Source of the DNA: Actinophytocola sp963825445 | GTDB taxonomy: Bacteria > Actinomycetota > Actinomycetes > Mycobacteriales > Pseudonocardiaceae | Length of the DNA stretch: 64,000 nucleotides | Reading direction: 5' to 3' | Assembly (NCBI GenBank): GCA_963825445.1 | Contig: CAWGTM010000036.1 | Span: forward strand, 1 to 64,000 | In this document: piece after piece, positions 40,224-50,116 of the stretch | Layout of the letters: every line of letters begins with the position of its first letter | Numbering within the stretch: position 1 is the stretch's first letter | Made by a program: the position numbers and the translations under genes | Notes under the pieces: generated by a model | Databases searched by the model: none | What the model was told of the DNA's origin: nothing | Seen by the model: only the letters and a program-made list of their open reading frames with translations

Positions 40224-41225
40224 TCAGACCTCGGGGAAGCACGCCTGCGACCCTTCGATCGCCAGGCCCTTCCGATCGCCGGCGCGGTAGTCGCTCATGC
40301 CGGGCTGCGTCTCGCTGAACATCAGCTGCGTGCGATCGGTGGTGTGGTCGAGACCCACGAGGTGGCCGAGCTCGTGGCGCACGGTCGCCGACACCACGGT
40401 GCGGTCGGCGAGGGCGGCTTGGGACAGGTCGGCCGAGTCGAGCACGACGACGCCGCTCACGTACACCGACCGACCGTCGGCGAGCGTCACGATGTCGGGA
40501 CGGGTTGCCCCGGTGACGTGGCCGATGAGATCCCGGAAACCGACTTCGTCGGACCACGCGACGAGGACGGGCGCCCAGCGGGAGCCGTCGTAACGGTCGG
40601 GCAGGTAGGGCGGGCGGTCGCGGGTGGGCAGTTCGGCGGTCGGTTCGTCACGGACGAACCGCAGACCGGTGGCGGTCGCGAGCGCCGAGAAGCTGTCCTG
40701 CACGATGGCTTCGCCGTCGGGCGGTCCGCCCGCCGGGTTGTACACCCAGTGGATCGGACGGCAGGGGTCGAACGCGACCGGGGTCTCCTTCTGGTCCGGC
40801 TGGGTGCGTTGGAACTCGAACTCCCCGGGCCCGGTGACCGGCGCCACCTTCGGTACGAGCCGGTCGGCCGCTTCCTCGGCACCCGGCGGCGGCCGTGTGA
40901 CGCCGATGCCGCGGTCGACCGCACTCGGGAGCGACACGTCGTTGCGTTGCGACTCCTGACGGATCCACAGACCGACCGCCACCGCGGCGATGAGGAAGAG
41001 GATGATCGGGATCCGGAACCGGGTCACGAGCGCCCTGAAGCCACGCGCCCGGGGCGGCTTCATCGTGACGACGTTGGTGGAGAGCCGACCCCACGGCCGC
41101 TCGCTGGTGCCCCAGCGCTTGCCGTCGAAGTAGCGCTCGCCGTCCCCGGTTGCGCTCCACGGGTCGGGATACCACCCCGGCGCGTCGGGTTGGTACTGAT
41201 CGGTGTCGCCCTGCTTGCGTCCCAT
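40224..41225 (-). CDS. DUF2510-TM-matrixin metalloprotease
   Basis: An intact 333-residue frame from ATG 41225. The N-terminal DUF2510 motif (APGWYPDPWSATGDGERYFD, then GKRWGTSERPW) is cytosolic. One membrane helix follows (RIPIILFLIAAVAVGLWI, about residues 85-105). The extracellular part ends in a matrixin-like catalytic centre: VVSATVRHELGHLVGLDHTT (HExxHxxGxxH) with TQLMFSETQPGMSDY supplying a Met-turn-like residue. Zinc-dependent surface protease anchored by its N-terminus; substrate unknown. Confidence 0.8.
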   Translation of the reverse strand: MGRKQGDTDQYQPDAPGWYPDPWSATGDGERYFDGKRWGTSERPWGRLSTNVVTMKPPRARGFRALVTRFRIPIILFLIAAVAVGLWIRQESQRNDVSLPSAVDRGIGVTRPPPGAEEAADRLVPKVAPVTGPGEFEFQRTQPDQKETPVAFDPCRPIHWVYNPAGGPPDGEAIVQDSFSALATATGLRFVRDEPTAELPTRDRPPYLPDRYDGSRWAPVLVAWSDEVGFRDLIGHVTGATRPDIVTLADGRSVYVSGVVVLDSADLSQAALADRTVVSATVRHELGHLVGLDHTTDRTQLMFSETQPGMSDYRAGDRKGLAIEGSQACFPEV

Positions 41226-41289
41226 GCTCAGCCGCGAGCTCCCCCTCGGAGACCGGGGAAGCGTACCGGGGACCGGTGAACCAGGTCGG

Positions 41290-42267
41290 TCAGAGCCCGC
41301 GGAGCGCGGGCAGGAGCTCGCGCTCGGCCCAGTCGAAGAACTGGTCCTGCGCGTCGCCGCCGATCTGCACGACGCGCGACGTGGGTGAAGCCGGCGTCGA
41401 CGAACTTCTTCACCGCCGTCGACGTGCGCGCCGACATCGGGCCCGCACGGCACCTGCTCGGCGACGTCGTCCTCGCGCACGAGTTGCGACGCCGCGGCGA
41501 AGTGCTCGGGGGCCGGGCAGCTCGGCCATCACGTCCCAGCCGCCGGTGAACCAGCGGAACTGCTCGTGCGCCCGCTTGCGGCGACCGCTGCGTCGGGGTC
41601 GTACGAGAGCGCGACCTGGCCGATGCGCGGCTTGCCCGGCGCCGCCGGCCGTCGTCGAACTGCTCGCCCAGCTCGGCCTCGGGCTCGACCGCGATCATCG
41701 CGTCGCCGTACTCGCCGGCGAGCGCGCAGCTCGCGCGGCCCGGACACGGCGACGCCGATCGGCGGCGGCGTCGGGCGGCAGGTCCCACAGCTTCGCGTTC
41801 TCGGTCTGCGAGGTGCTGCCCGCGGTAGGTCACGGTCTCGCCGGCGAACAGCGCGCGGATGATCTCGAGCGCCTCGTCGAGCATCTCGTGGCGGACGTCG
41901 AGCCGGCGGCCAGGCGCGCGCCGACGACGTGCTCGTTGAGGTTCTCGCCCGCGCCGAGCGCCGAGCGTGAAGCGCCCGTCGGAGAGCAGCTGGATCGGTC
42001 GCCGCCTTCTGCGCCACGACCGCCGGGTGGTACCGCATCGTCGGGCACGTCACGTAGGTCATCAGCTCGATGCGCTCGGTCGCCTGCGCGACCGCGCCGA
42101 GCACCGACCACATGTACGGCGAGTGGCCCTGCTCCTCGAGCCACGGGAAGTAGTGGTCGCTCGCGGCGAGGAAGTCGAAGCCGACCTCCTCGGCGCGCAC
42201 CGCGTCGGCCACCAGCTGCTTCGGGCCCGGCCTGCTCGCCCATGATCGTGTAGCCGATCGACACCAT
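41290..42267 (-). CDS. LLM-class F420-dependent oxidoreductase, frame broken
   Basis: ATG 42267 overlaps the stop of the upstream gene as TGATG. Blocks in order: MVSIGYTIMGEQAGP, EEVGFDFLAASDHYFPWLEE, GHSPYMWSVLGAVAQATERI, RIELMTYVTCPTMRYHPAVV, LGLGAGENLNEHVVGARL and LDEALEIIRALFAGETVTYR, ending in LLPALRGL. This is the TIGR03557 (F420 glucose-6-phosphate-dehydrogenase-like) group. About 325 residues; roughly seven shifts. Uses the deazaflavin F420; the physiological substrate is unclear. Confidence 0.83.
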
Positions 42268-42627
42268 CAGTGCTTCTTCGCCTTGCCGCCTCGGAACAGC
42301 TCGCGCCAGCTCTTGGCGTCGACGTCCACGTCGAACTTCTTGGCGGCCGACTTGATGCGTCGCCATGCCCGGTCACGCTCGGAGTCGCTCACGCCCTCGA
42401 CCTGATCGAACCGGGCGACGGCGTTGCGCACGTGCTTGGCGTCGGTGAGCGGTTCCTTCCGTTCCTTCGGGAACACGAAACTTCGAGTCGGGGAGGTCGT
42501 TCTTCTGGGCGGTGCTCAGACCCGGGGACTGCTTCGGCGCCTTCGCGCCCTTGGCCCGCTTGCTCTGCGTCGCCCGAGCCTTCTTCAGGTTCTTCCGTGC
42601 GGCTTCCTTCTGCTTGGTCGTCGCCAT
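42267..42627 (-). CDS. DUF6582-like small basic protein, one frameshift
   Basis: ATG 42627: MATTKQKEAARKNLKKARAT, a Lys/Ala-rich tail-like start, then after a shift near 42,478 FPKERKEPLTDAKHVRNAVA, RFDQVEGVSDSERDRAWRRI and KSAAKKFDVDVDAKSWRELF. The second half matches the DUF6582 pattern. About 119 residues, strongly basic. It overlaps the LLM gene by the TGATG junction, so the two are translationally coupled. Confidence 0.7.
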
Positions 42628-42706
42628 CACGCCTCCTTTCCAGGCTGATCGCTCGCCAGGTTGTTCGCCTGTGTACCCAGCCGCGTCGCGCGGGTACCGC
42701 GTCCGG

Positions 42707-43072
42707 GTGACCGGCAACCAGGTGCTGCTCATCGGCTTCGATCCCCACGCGGTACCGGGCGTCGACGCCCAGCTCGTGGAGATGGCGATCGCGATGGGGG
42801 AGACGCAGCTCCGCGACGCCGGCTACGAGACCGCGTACTGCCTCGTCGCTCCCGACGATCCCGAGGCCGAGCACCAGATCGTCGACGCGCTCACCCGCCA
42901 GCGGGCCGACTGCGTCGTCGTGGGCGGCGGCATCCGCAAGCCACCCGAGTACCTCGAGCTGTTCGAGCGGGTCGTCAACCTGATCCGGGTTCACGCACCG
43001 GATGCGGCGATCGCGTTCAACTCCACGGGAGCCGACAGCGCGGACGCCGTGCGGCGCCAACTCGAGACCTAG
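42707..43072 (+). CDS. hypothetical cytosolic protein, 121 residues
   Basis: An intact frame from GTG 42707: NQVLLIGFDPHAVPGVDAQL, GYETAYCLVAPDDPEAEHQI, DALTRQRADCVVVGGGIRKP and IRVHAPDAAIAFNSTGADSA. Rossmann-like alternation of strands and helices with a VVGGGIRK turn. No enzyme family assigned. Divergent from the DUF6582-like gene. Confidence 0.7.
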   Translation: MTGNQVLLIGFDPHAVPGVDAQLVEMAIAMGETQLRDAGYETAYCLVAPDDPEAEHQIVDALTRQRADCVVVGGGIRKPPEYLELFERVVNLIRVHAPDAAIAFNSTGADSADAVRRQLET

Positions 43073-43082
43073 CCGGCTCGCC

Positions 43083-43663
43083 TCAGGGAGTCCGGTACCC
43101 GTCCTTGGTGAGGATCCGTACCGGGTCGGTGACGCCGTCCCACTCCGCGCGACGTGCGCGCGACGCGCGTGAGCCCGTCGACGAAGCCGGGCACGTCTTC
43201 GGCGAGCTCGGTGTAGAAGCCGAAGTCGGCGAAGGTGTCGACGAAGCCGACGTGCTGGCCGCGGACGAACATCTCGGACACGAGCGGGTAGCCGAGCGCC
43301 TCGTACCACGCCTTCTTCGCCTGGTAGTCGGACGTGATGGTGCACAGCTGGTGGATGCGGGACCCGTCGCCGGCGAGCTCGCGGTAGACGCTCGGGCGGT
43401 CGCAGTACTGCTGGATGAGCTCGAACTGCACGGGGCCCGCCTGCGCGACGGCGATCTGGAGGTCGACCGCGGTGTCGGTGCCGCGATACCAGCACGCGGT
43501 CTCGATGCGGGGGAAGCACGTGGAACGGGCCCGACGCCGAACACGCGGGCCCAGTCGGCGCACGCGGTCGATGATGTCGTCGACGACGAGCCCGACCTGG
43601 AACATGCGGTAGCTCGCCCTCGGGCCACGCCTGCTCGAACATCGGGTGCTCGTGCGTCGTCAT
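43083..43663 (-). CDS. VOC-family protein, about 190 residues, frame broken
   Basis: ATG 43663: THEHPMFEQAWPEGELPHMF-like start with a shift at about 43,605 into FQVGLVVDDIIDRVRRLGP, GPVQFELIQQYCDRPSVYRE, IHQLCTITSDYQAKKAWYEA and VGFVDTFADFGFYTELAEDV. A final shift at about 43,145 gives the end DPVRILTKDGYRTP. Two VOC modules with HQL and YTEL metal-site candidates. Glyoxalase-fold enzyme of unknown substrate. Confidence 0.75.
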
Positions 43664-43670
43664 GGCGGCG

Positions 43671-44573
43671 TCAACCTACCGCCGGGCGGAGCAGCACTTC
43701 CTGCATCACGGTGGCGACGAGGTGGCCGTCGGCGTCGTGGACCGCGCCGTGCACCAGACCCGCGATGGCCGGAGAGGGCCACCGTCGCCTGCGTGTGCAG
43801 GTGCCACGCGTCGAAGCGCACGGGGCGATGGAACCAGATCGCGTGGTCGATGCTGACCGCGGCGAACTCGCGCGACGCGATGCCGCCCGGGTACGAGCGG
43901 AACGCCATGTCGAGCAGCAGGTAGTCGGTGGCGTACGCGAGCAGCACGGTGTGCAGCAGCGCGATCGTCGCCGACGTCGCGTGGCAGGCGCATCCAGTGC
44001 GAACGGTTGGTGTCGCCCGACGGGCCACCGAGGAAGGTCGGTGCCTCGCCGATGCGCAGGTCGAGCGGCGGCGGATGGTCGACCCAGCTGGCGCCGTGGC
44101 CGGCGAGCTCGGGGGGCAGGTCGCGCAGCCAGTCCTGCAGCCGCGGGAGCTCGTCGGGCGCCGGTACCGCAGGCGGCGGGTCGGCGACCTCGGGCTCGGG
44201 GGGGTTGTCGTGGAACGAGGCCATCGCGGTGAGGAGCGTGCGGGTCGCCCTGCGTGACCGTGCCGCGACGCGTCGCCATCGACCGGCCGTCGCGCACGTG
44301 GTCGACGCCGACGTCGAGCGGCTGTTCGGCGCGGCCGGCCTGCACGAAGTACGCATGGAGGGAGTGCGGTGGCCGTGCCGTCGACGGTCGTGCCCGCGGC
44401 GAGCAGCGCCTGGGCGACCGTCTGCCGCCGAACACGCGGAGGAAGCGGTCGGGTTCGGGCTGGGCGCACGGAAGTGGTCGTCGCGCGACCGGCGTCAGGT
44501 CGAGCAGCGCCGGCAGGAGGCCGTCGAGCGCAGCGAGGATCGCCTGGTCGAGGTCGGGCTGCACGGGGGTCAT
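43671..44573 (-). CDS. tesB: acyl-CoA thioesterase II (TesB-like), frame broken
   Basis: ATG 44573. After the first shifts the double-hotdog signature appears: RVFGGQTVAQALLAAGTTVD, LPPHSLHAYFVQAGRAEQPL, the catalytic-type segment in LLHTVLLAYATDYLLLDMAF (Asp), AAVSIDHAIWFHRPVRFDAW and TVMQEVLLRPAVG at the end. About 296 residues with some five shifts. Hydrolyses medium- or long-chain acyl-CoA. Divergent from the epimerase gene 60 bp away. Confidence 0.85.
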   Translation of the reverse strand: MTPVQPDLDQAILAALDGLLPALLDLTPVARRPLPCAQPEPDRFLRVFGGRRSPRRCSPRARPSTARPPHSLHAYFVQAGRAEQPLDVGVDHVRDGRSMATRRGTVTQGDPHAPHRDGLVPRQPPRARGRRPAACGTGARRAPAAAGLAARPAPRARRPRRQLGRPSAAARPAHRRGTDLPRWPVGRHQPFALDAPATRRRRRSRCCTPCCSRTPPTTCCSTWRSARTRAASRRASSPRSASTTRSGSIAPCASTRGTCTRRRRWPSPAIAGLVHGAVHDADGHLVATVMQEVLLRPAVG

Positions 44574-44633
44574 GGCTACCACGTACGCTCCGGGACGACA
44601 CTGACCGGGACGAGGGTCCAGGGGGAGCCGCGG

Positions 44634-45552
44634 ATGCTGCAGGACGAGAAGATCCTGATCACGGGACCGGCCGGGCGCATCGCGTTCGGCCTGGCCCGGT
44701 CGCTGGTCGCCGAGAACGAGGTGTGGGGGATCGCCCGCTTCAGCGACCCGGCGACGCGCGACAAGGTGGAGGAGCTGGGTGTGACCACGCGCACCCTCGA
44801 CCTCGCCGACGGCGACTTCGGCGACCTGCCCACCGACTTCACCTACCTGTTGCACCTCGTGGCCGACTTCAGCGCCGACGACTACGACCGCGCGCTGCGG
44901 GTCAACGCCGAGGGCACCGGGTTCGTGCTCGAGCACTGCCGCAACGCCAAGGCCGCGCTGGTGATGTCCACCGTCACCGTGTACAAGCCGCATCCCGATC
45001 CGTGGCACCCGTTCCGCGAAGACGATCCGCTCGGCGACGCGATGGCTCCGCCGTCGGCGCCGTACTCGGTGTCGAAGATCGCCGAGGAAGGCGTGGCGCG
45101 CTACTGCGCCCGCTCGTTCGAGCTCCCGATGACCATCGCCCGGATGGGGGCGGCGTACAGCGACCAGAGCGGGCTGCCGGTCTGGCACCTCGACGCGATC
45201 GCGGCCGGTGAGCCCGTGCGCACGCGGTGGGATCCGATGACCTACAGCCCCATCCACGACGACGACATCTGCGCGCACCTCGAACCGCTCCTCGACGTCG
45301 CCAGCGTCCCCGCGACCATCGTGAACTGGGCCGGCGACGAGCCGGTGAGCGTGCAGGAGTACTCGGCGTTCTTCGGTGAGCTGCTCGGGGTCGAGCCCGA
45401 GGTGGTGGTGACCGAGATCCCCGGTGCGTCGCGCGGTTCGGTCGCCGACCACACGAGCGCGAGCGCGATCACCGGGCCGTGCGCGGTCGGATGGCGCGAC
45501 GGCTTCCGCCGGGTGGCGCAGCACTTCTACCCGGATCGGGTGCGGAGCCTGA
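44634..45552 (+). CDS. NAD-dependent epimerase/dehydratase (extended SDR)
   Basis: ATG 44634 behind GGGGGAGCCGCGG. DEKILITGPAGRIAFGLARS is the NAD-binding glycine motif, and SMS-type catalysis is carried by the YSVSK box (SAPYSVSKIAEEGVARYCAR) with an upstream STVTVYKPH serine. YSPIHDDDICAHLEPLLDVA is the substrate part. The frame is intact to about 45,540; a shift then hides the stop, which I place at TGA 45552, two bases before the sulfotransferase start. About 305 residues. The sugar or steroid-like substrate is unknown. Confidence 0.83.
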
Positions 45553-45553
45553 C

Positions 45554-46712
45554 GTGGCGGACCGCTACCCCGACGTCGACTCGTTGCTCGGCGAAGCGCG
45601 CGGCGTCGACCGGGCTCGACGACTTCGGGCCGGGTGACTTCCGCGAGGGCCTCGGGGTGCTGCTCGACAGCTTCGAGCGCGACACCGACCTGAGCGCCGG
45701 CTGCGCGACGCGGCGTGGCCGACGATCTCCATCGGCGCATGGTCAACCGGCTCGAGGTCGAAGCCTGGTACGCCGACCACCCCGAGATCGAGGAGATCCC
45801 GGTGGAGGGACCGGTCGACATCAACGGGCTTCCGCGCACCGGCACGACCGCGCTGGCCAACATGCTCTCGCTCGACCCGCAGTTCCGCAGCCTGCGCCAG
45901 TGGGAGCAGGTCCGACCGTGCCCGCCACCGACGCTCGACGGCGAGGCGACCGACGAGCGGCGCCTGCAGCTCGCGCGCGAGAACGACGCGCTCCCGGCGG
46001 AGTTGAAGGCGATGCACCTGTACGAGGTCGACGCGTCGGTCGAGGACACGTGGCTCCTCGGCATGGCCGTCCACGGGCAGCAGTACACGCGTCCCGGTGT
46101 ACGGCTACCACGCGTGGTGGCGCACCGCCGACGCGCGGCCGGCGTACGACTACCACCGTCGCGTGGTGAAGCTGCTCGCGTCACGGCGTCCGCCGCACCT
46201 GCTGGTTGTTCAAGGCGCCGCACCACAACTTCCACCTCGAGGCGATCCTCGCCGCCTACCCCGACGCCGCGGTTCGTGATGACGCACCGCGACCCGGTGA
46301 AGGCGGTGCCGTCGTGGGCGAGCCTGGTGTCGACCATCTTCCCCGAGACGGCCGGCGGTCTCGACCTGCACCGGCTCGGGCGCGAGGTGTCGAACCACCT
46401 GCGGGTCGGCGTCGAGCAGGCCATCGCCGCACGCGCCCGCATCGGCGACGACCGCTTCCATCGACGTGCACCACCGGGAGTTCGTCGCCGACCCCATGGG
46501 TGTCGTGCGCGGCGTCTACGAGTTCCTCGGCTACGAGCTCACGCCGTCGGTCGAGCAGACCATCGCCGAGTGGACCGCGGCGAACCGCTCCGGCGCGCAG
46601 GGCACGCACCACTACACCGCGGAGCAGTTCGGTCTGACCGACGCGCAGCTCCGCGACGACTACCGCTTCTACACCGACCACTTCGACGTCAGCGACCGAG
46701 GGGACACCATGA
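45554..46712 (+). CDS. sulfotransferase family protein, frame broken
   Basis: GTG 45554: ADRYPDVDSLLGEA, then after shifts TGLDDFGPGDFREGLGVLLD, HRRMVNRLEVEAWYADHPEI, the PAPS 5'-phosphosulfate loop INGLPRTGTTALANMLSLDP, LFKAPHHNFHLEAILAAYPD, ARFVMTHRDPVKAVPSWASL (3'-phosphate Arg/Ser region) and VHHREFVADPMGVVRGVYEF. About 385 residues. Transfers sulfate from PAPS to a hydroxyl. As given, the last frame runs into the next gene without a stop; a one-base shift would end it at TGA 46712, overlapping ATG 46709. Confidence 0.82.
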
Positions 46713-47922
46713 CCGACGCCATCTCCAAGGACGCCCTTCCCACCTGGGCCGACCAGATGCGCGCGCTCGAGCGCGTCGGCGACAACCTGATCGAGGCGTG
46801 GCGGCCCGACGGCGCCACCGCGGCCGAGGTCCAGGACATGAACAAGCTCGCGCTGTCGATCCTGGCCGAGGGCTACCTGTGCCGGGTCTACACCGACGTG
46901 CGGCGGCCGGTGTTCATGCCGCTGTGGAACTACGCGTTCAACCAGGGCGGTCCCGACCCCGACTACGTGTACTCGACGGTCGAGATCGACCCGCAGGGCG
47001 TCTACGAGATCTCGGGGTTCCGCGGCACGTCGCGCTTCGTCGAGATCCAGCCGCAGGCCTACGACGTCATGACGCCGTCGCTCATGCAGGGCCGCGGCGG
47101 CACGTCGATGCAACAGGCGTACGACCTCGACGACCTCTCGCTCGACGCCGACGGCCGGTTCCGCGTGATCCTCAGCGCCGAACGACCCGCCGGCCACGCC
47201 GGTGACTGGTGGGAGCTGCGCCGCGCAGACCGTCCGGCTGCTCATGCGTCGCTGCTCGTGCGACTGGACCAACGAGGTCGACGCGCGCGTCGCCATCAAC
47301 CGGCTCGACGACGACGGCGCCGACATGTCACCCGAGGACACCGCCCGTCGCTTCTCCGAGCTGGCGGAGTGGATCGAGGGCACGATCCAGTTCGACATGG
47401 GGCTCGTGCGCTACTACCGCGAGCACCACGGTGTGAACACGTTCCTGCGTTCGAGCAAGATCGACGAGATGGGTGGCCTGCCCCGCCAGGCCTACTACGA
47501 CGGCATCCACGAGATCGACGACGACGAGGCGTTGATCCTCGAGACGCCCCTGCCGTCGGAGTGCCGCTACTGGCAGGCGCTGGTGGCCGACGACCGCTTC
47601 GCCACCGTCGACTGGGTCAACCGCCAGTCGAGCCTCAACGACGCGCAGGCGCACGTCGACGCCGACGGCTGGTTCCGCGCCGTCATCTCGCACCAGGACC
47701 CCGGCGTGCCGAACTGGCTCGACAAGGCCGACTTCCCGTGGGGCATCATCCAGATGCGCTTCTTCGTGGCCAACGAGTACCCGACGCCCGTCATCCAGAA
47801 GGTGCAAGGTCGCCGACGTGCGCGACCACCTGCCGGCTGACACGCCGGTGGTCACGCCCGACGAGCGGCACGAGCAGCTCCGCGCTCGCCGCGAGGGCGC
47901 GCAGCTCCGTCGCATCTGGTGA
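46709..47922 (+). CDS. DUF1214-type protein, frame broken
   Basis: ATG 46709 follows GAGGGGACACC. WADQMRALERVGDNLIEAWR, FMPLWNYAFNQGGPDPDYVY and STVEIDPQGVYEISGFRGTS are followed by two shifts near 47,225 and 47,805. WQALVADDRFATVDWVNRQS, SLNDAQAHVDADGWFRAVIS and DPGVPNWLDKADFPWGIIQM are the DUF1214 signature. About 400 residues, cytosolic. Found with sulfotransferases and steroid/lipid genes in actinobacteria; biochemical role unknown. Ends RREGAQLRRIW at 47922, 4 bp before a convergent gene. Confidence 0.78.
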
Positions 47923-47925
47923 GCG

Positions 47926-48855
47926 TCAGGTGCCCTGGCACATCCCGTTGGCGGTGGTGTTGTAGGTCCCGTCGGCGCAGCGCACGTTGACGTTCTCGTG
48001 CGAGAACACGCCCTGCGGGCTCTCCCAGCCGGGCACGACCCATGCGTGCACCATGTAGCCGGTGATCGACATGAACCGGCCGCCCGCGCCGGAGCACTGG
48101 GCCTGGGTGACGTCGGCGTCGGCCGGGAAGGGCACGTCGATGCCGCTTGCCGTCGGCTTGATGCACACGCTGCTGTGGCGGTGCCAGTGGTCGTTCGGAC
48201 CCGGCGAAGCCCTCGGGCGCCTCGCCCATCGCGTAGTACATGAGCCCGACGATCTTCGACGTCGGGCTCGTGCCGTCGTAGATCAGCGATTGCACCGCGT
48301 TCGGGTCGAACGGGCCGCCGCCCGTCATCGGGCCACCCACGTAGTGCGCACCGCTGCCGGGCGCGAAGCCGCCCGCCAGCCGGTAGCCCGCGGCCGACGC
48401 GTCGGCGACGGTGGGGTACTGCATCGCGTGGTCGCGTGCCGTGGTGAGCTGCTCGGCGACGCAACGCACGCGTCGGGGCGTCGAGCGGCTCGTCGGGCTC
48501 GCGCCTCGGCCGCGATGTCCTGTGCCTTCACTCCGTGGACGTGCTGACCGTTCACGTCGGTGGCGCCGGCGCTGCCCGCGCTCGCGGCGGCCGAGTCGCT
48601 CGTCGCGTGTCGCGCCGCCTCCGCCACCACCGGCCGGGGTCGACACCACCGAAGGCGCGCTCGGATCGGAGTCGGTCAGCAGCACCAGTGCCGCGCCCAC
48701 CATGAAGCCGAGCACGAGCACGGCCAGCCAGCGGGCGGGACTCGCCGATCGCGGCGCGTGCCGCGAGGTCCGCGGGGTGCCCGTGCGGCGCGTGCCTCGA
48801 CGCGCTCACCGTGCTGTCCGGGATCCTCGGTCGGTCGGTCGAGGACGGTGGCCAT
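47926..48855 (-). CDS. anchored extracellular protein with HWHRH motif, frame broken
   Basis: ATG 48855 (MATVLDRPTEDPGQHGERVE) shifts near 48,730 into a membrane anchor (LAVLVLGFMVGAALVLLTD), a Gly/Ser linker, and a secreted domain: AEQLTTARDHAMQYPTVADA, FAPGSGAHYVGGPMTGGGPF, KIVGLMYYAMGEAPEGFAG, then GPNDHWHRHSSVCIKPTASG, MSITGYMVHAWVVPGWESPQ, ending TTANGMCQGT. Pairs of cysteines and the His cluster suggest a disulfide-bonded, perhaps metal-binding, surface domain. About 300 residues. No named family. Confidence 0.65.
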
Positions 48856-48913
48856 GACGATTCCCCCCGGTCTCGTCGTCGCGCCGGATCGGCGCAGGTG
48901 CTGCTGCGAGAGA

Positions 48914-50106
48914 CTATCGGGCCGACCGGCAGACGTGTCGGAATCGCGGCCTTTCGCTCAGCCGTCGACTGCCCCGCCGCGCCGCCACCTCGACCACCTG
49001 CGACGCCGGCACCGCGACGTCGGCACCGCGGTCGTCCTGCACCCCGACGACGCCCCAGGTACGGCTCCGGAGGTCGATCCACGGGTAGAAGCCCTTGCCC
49101 CCGTTGCCGCTCACGACTTCCGTGGCGCCGTCGGCGCCGACGACGTCGGGCCAGCATCCGAGGCCGTAGCGAGGGATGCCGGTGATCCCCACGGAGTAGT
49201 CGTGCGCAGTGTCGTAGGGCGCGACCTGGTTGCGCAGCATCTCGTGGACCGTGTCGGCGCCCAGGACCACGCGTGCCACCCGTGCTCCCGTCGTGCAGGA
49301 GCATGGCGACGAACCGTCCGTAGTCGTCGACCGTGGTCGTCGCGCCGAACGCGGGGTTGGGCGCATCGGGCGCGCCCGGCCACGACGTGGACGTCATCCC
49401 GAGTGGTCCGAGGAGACGCTGCTGGACCACCGACGCGAAGTCGGCACCGCCGAGCACCTCGATCAGGCGGCCGACCACGAGGAAGGGTGCGTTGCCGTAG
49501 GAGAACTGCGAGCCCGCCGCGAACTCGCGTGGCGACGCGGCGAGGGTCTGCACGCACGCGGCGAGCCCGACGCCACCGTTCTGGCACGCGTTGTCGTGCA
49601 CGCCGGACGTGTGGTCCATCAACATGCGCGGGGTGATCGGCGGGGTCGAGCCCGCGAACTCGGGCAACCACCGGGCGATGTCGTCGTCGAGCCCGACCGC
49701 GCGGCCGTCGACGAACGTCATGAACGTGGCCGCGGTGAGCCACTTCGTGCTCGACGCGAGGTCGAGCGGCGTCGACGCCGACACGCTCCCCACGCCGTGC
49801 TCGTGGAGCACGGTGCCGTCGTCGGCCACGATCCGCAGGAAGCCCCCCGGGAGTCCGGCCTCGGCGACGCGCTGTTCGAGGGCGCCGTCGACGCCGTCGA
49901 ACGCACCAGATGCGTAGCTGCGCGGCGGGACCGGCGGCGTCGTCGCGGCCGGGACCGAGGTCGACGGAGCCGCGATCGGTCGTCGCGACCGTCGAGGTCG
50001 GTATCGACGCCGTGCGCCTGACGTCGTCCGAACCGCCGCACGCACCGAGCACGAGCCCCGCCACCAGCACGACGACGATCACGCCGGCCCGTCGACGTTG
50101 GGTCAC
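48914..50106 (-). CDS. lipoprotein serine hydrolase (beta-lactamase-like), frame broken
   Basis: GTG 50106: TQRRRAGVIVVVLVAGLVLG plus AC, a lipobox (LGAC). Then DGALEQRVAEAGLPGGFLRI, the nucleophile DLASSTKWLTAATFMTFVDG (S-S-T-K), MLMDHTSGVHDNACQNGGVG, SQFSYGNAPFLVVGRLIEVL (Y-G-N) and VVSGNGGKGFYPWIDLRSRT (GNGGKG replacing KTG). About 395 residues, shifts near 49,920 and 49,275. Exported, lipid-anchored PBP-like or esterase enzyme. 10 bp from the dehydrogenase gene behind it. Confidence 0.83.
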
Positions 50107-50116
50107 GAGGAGCCTG

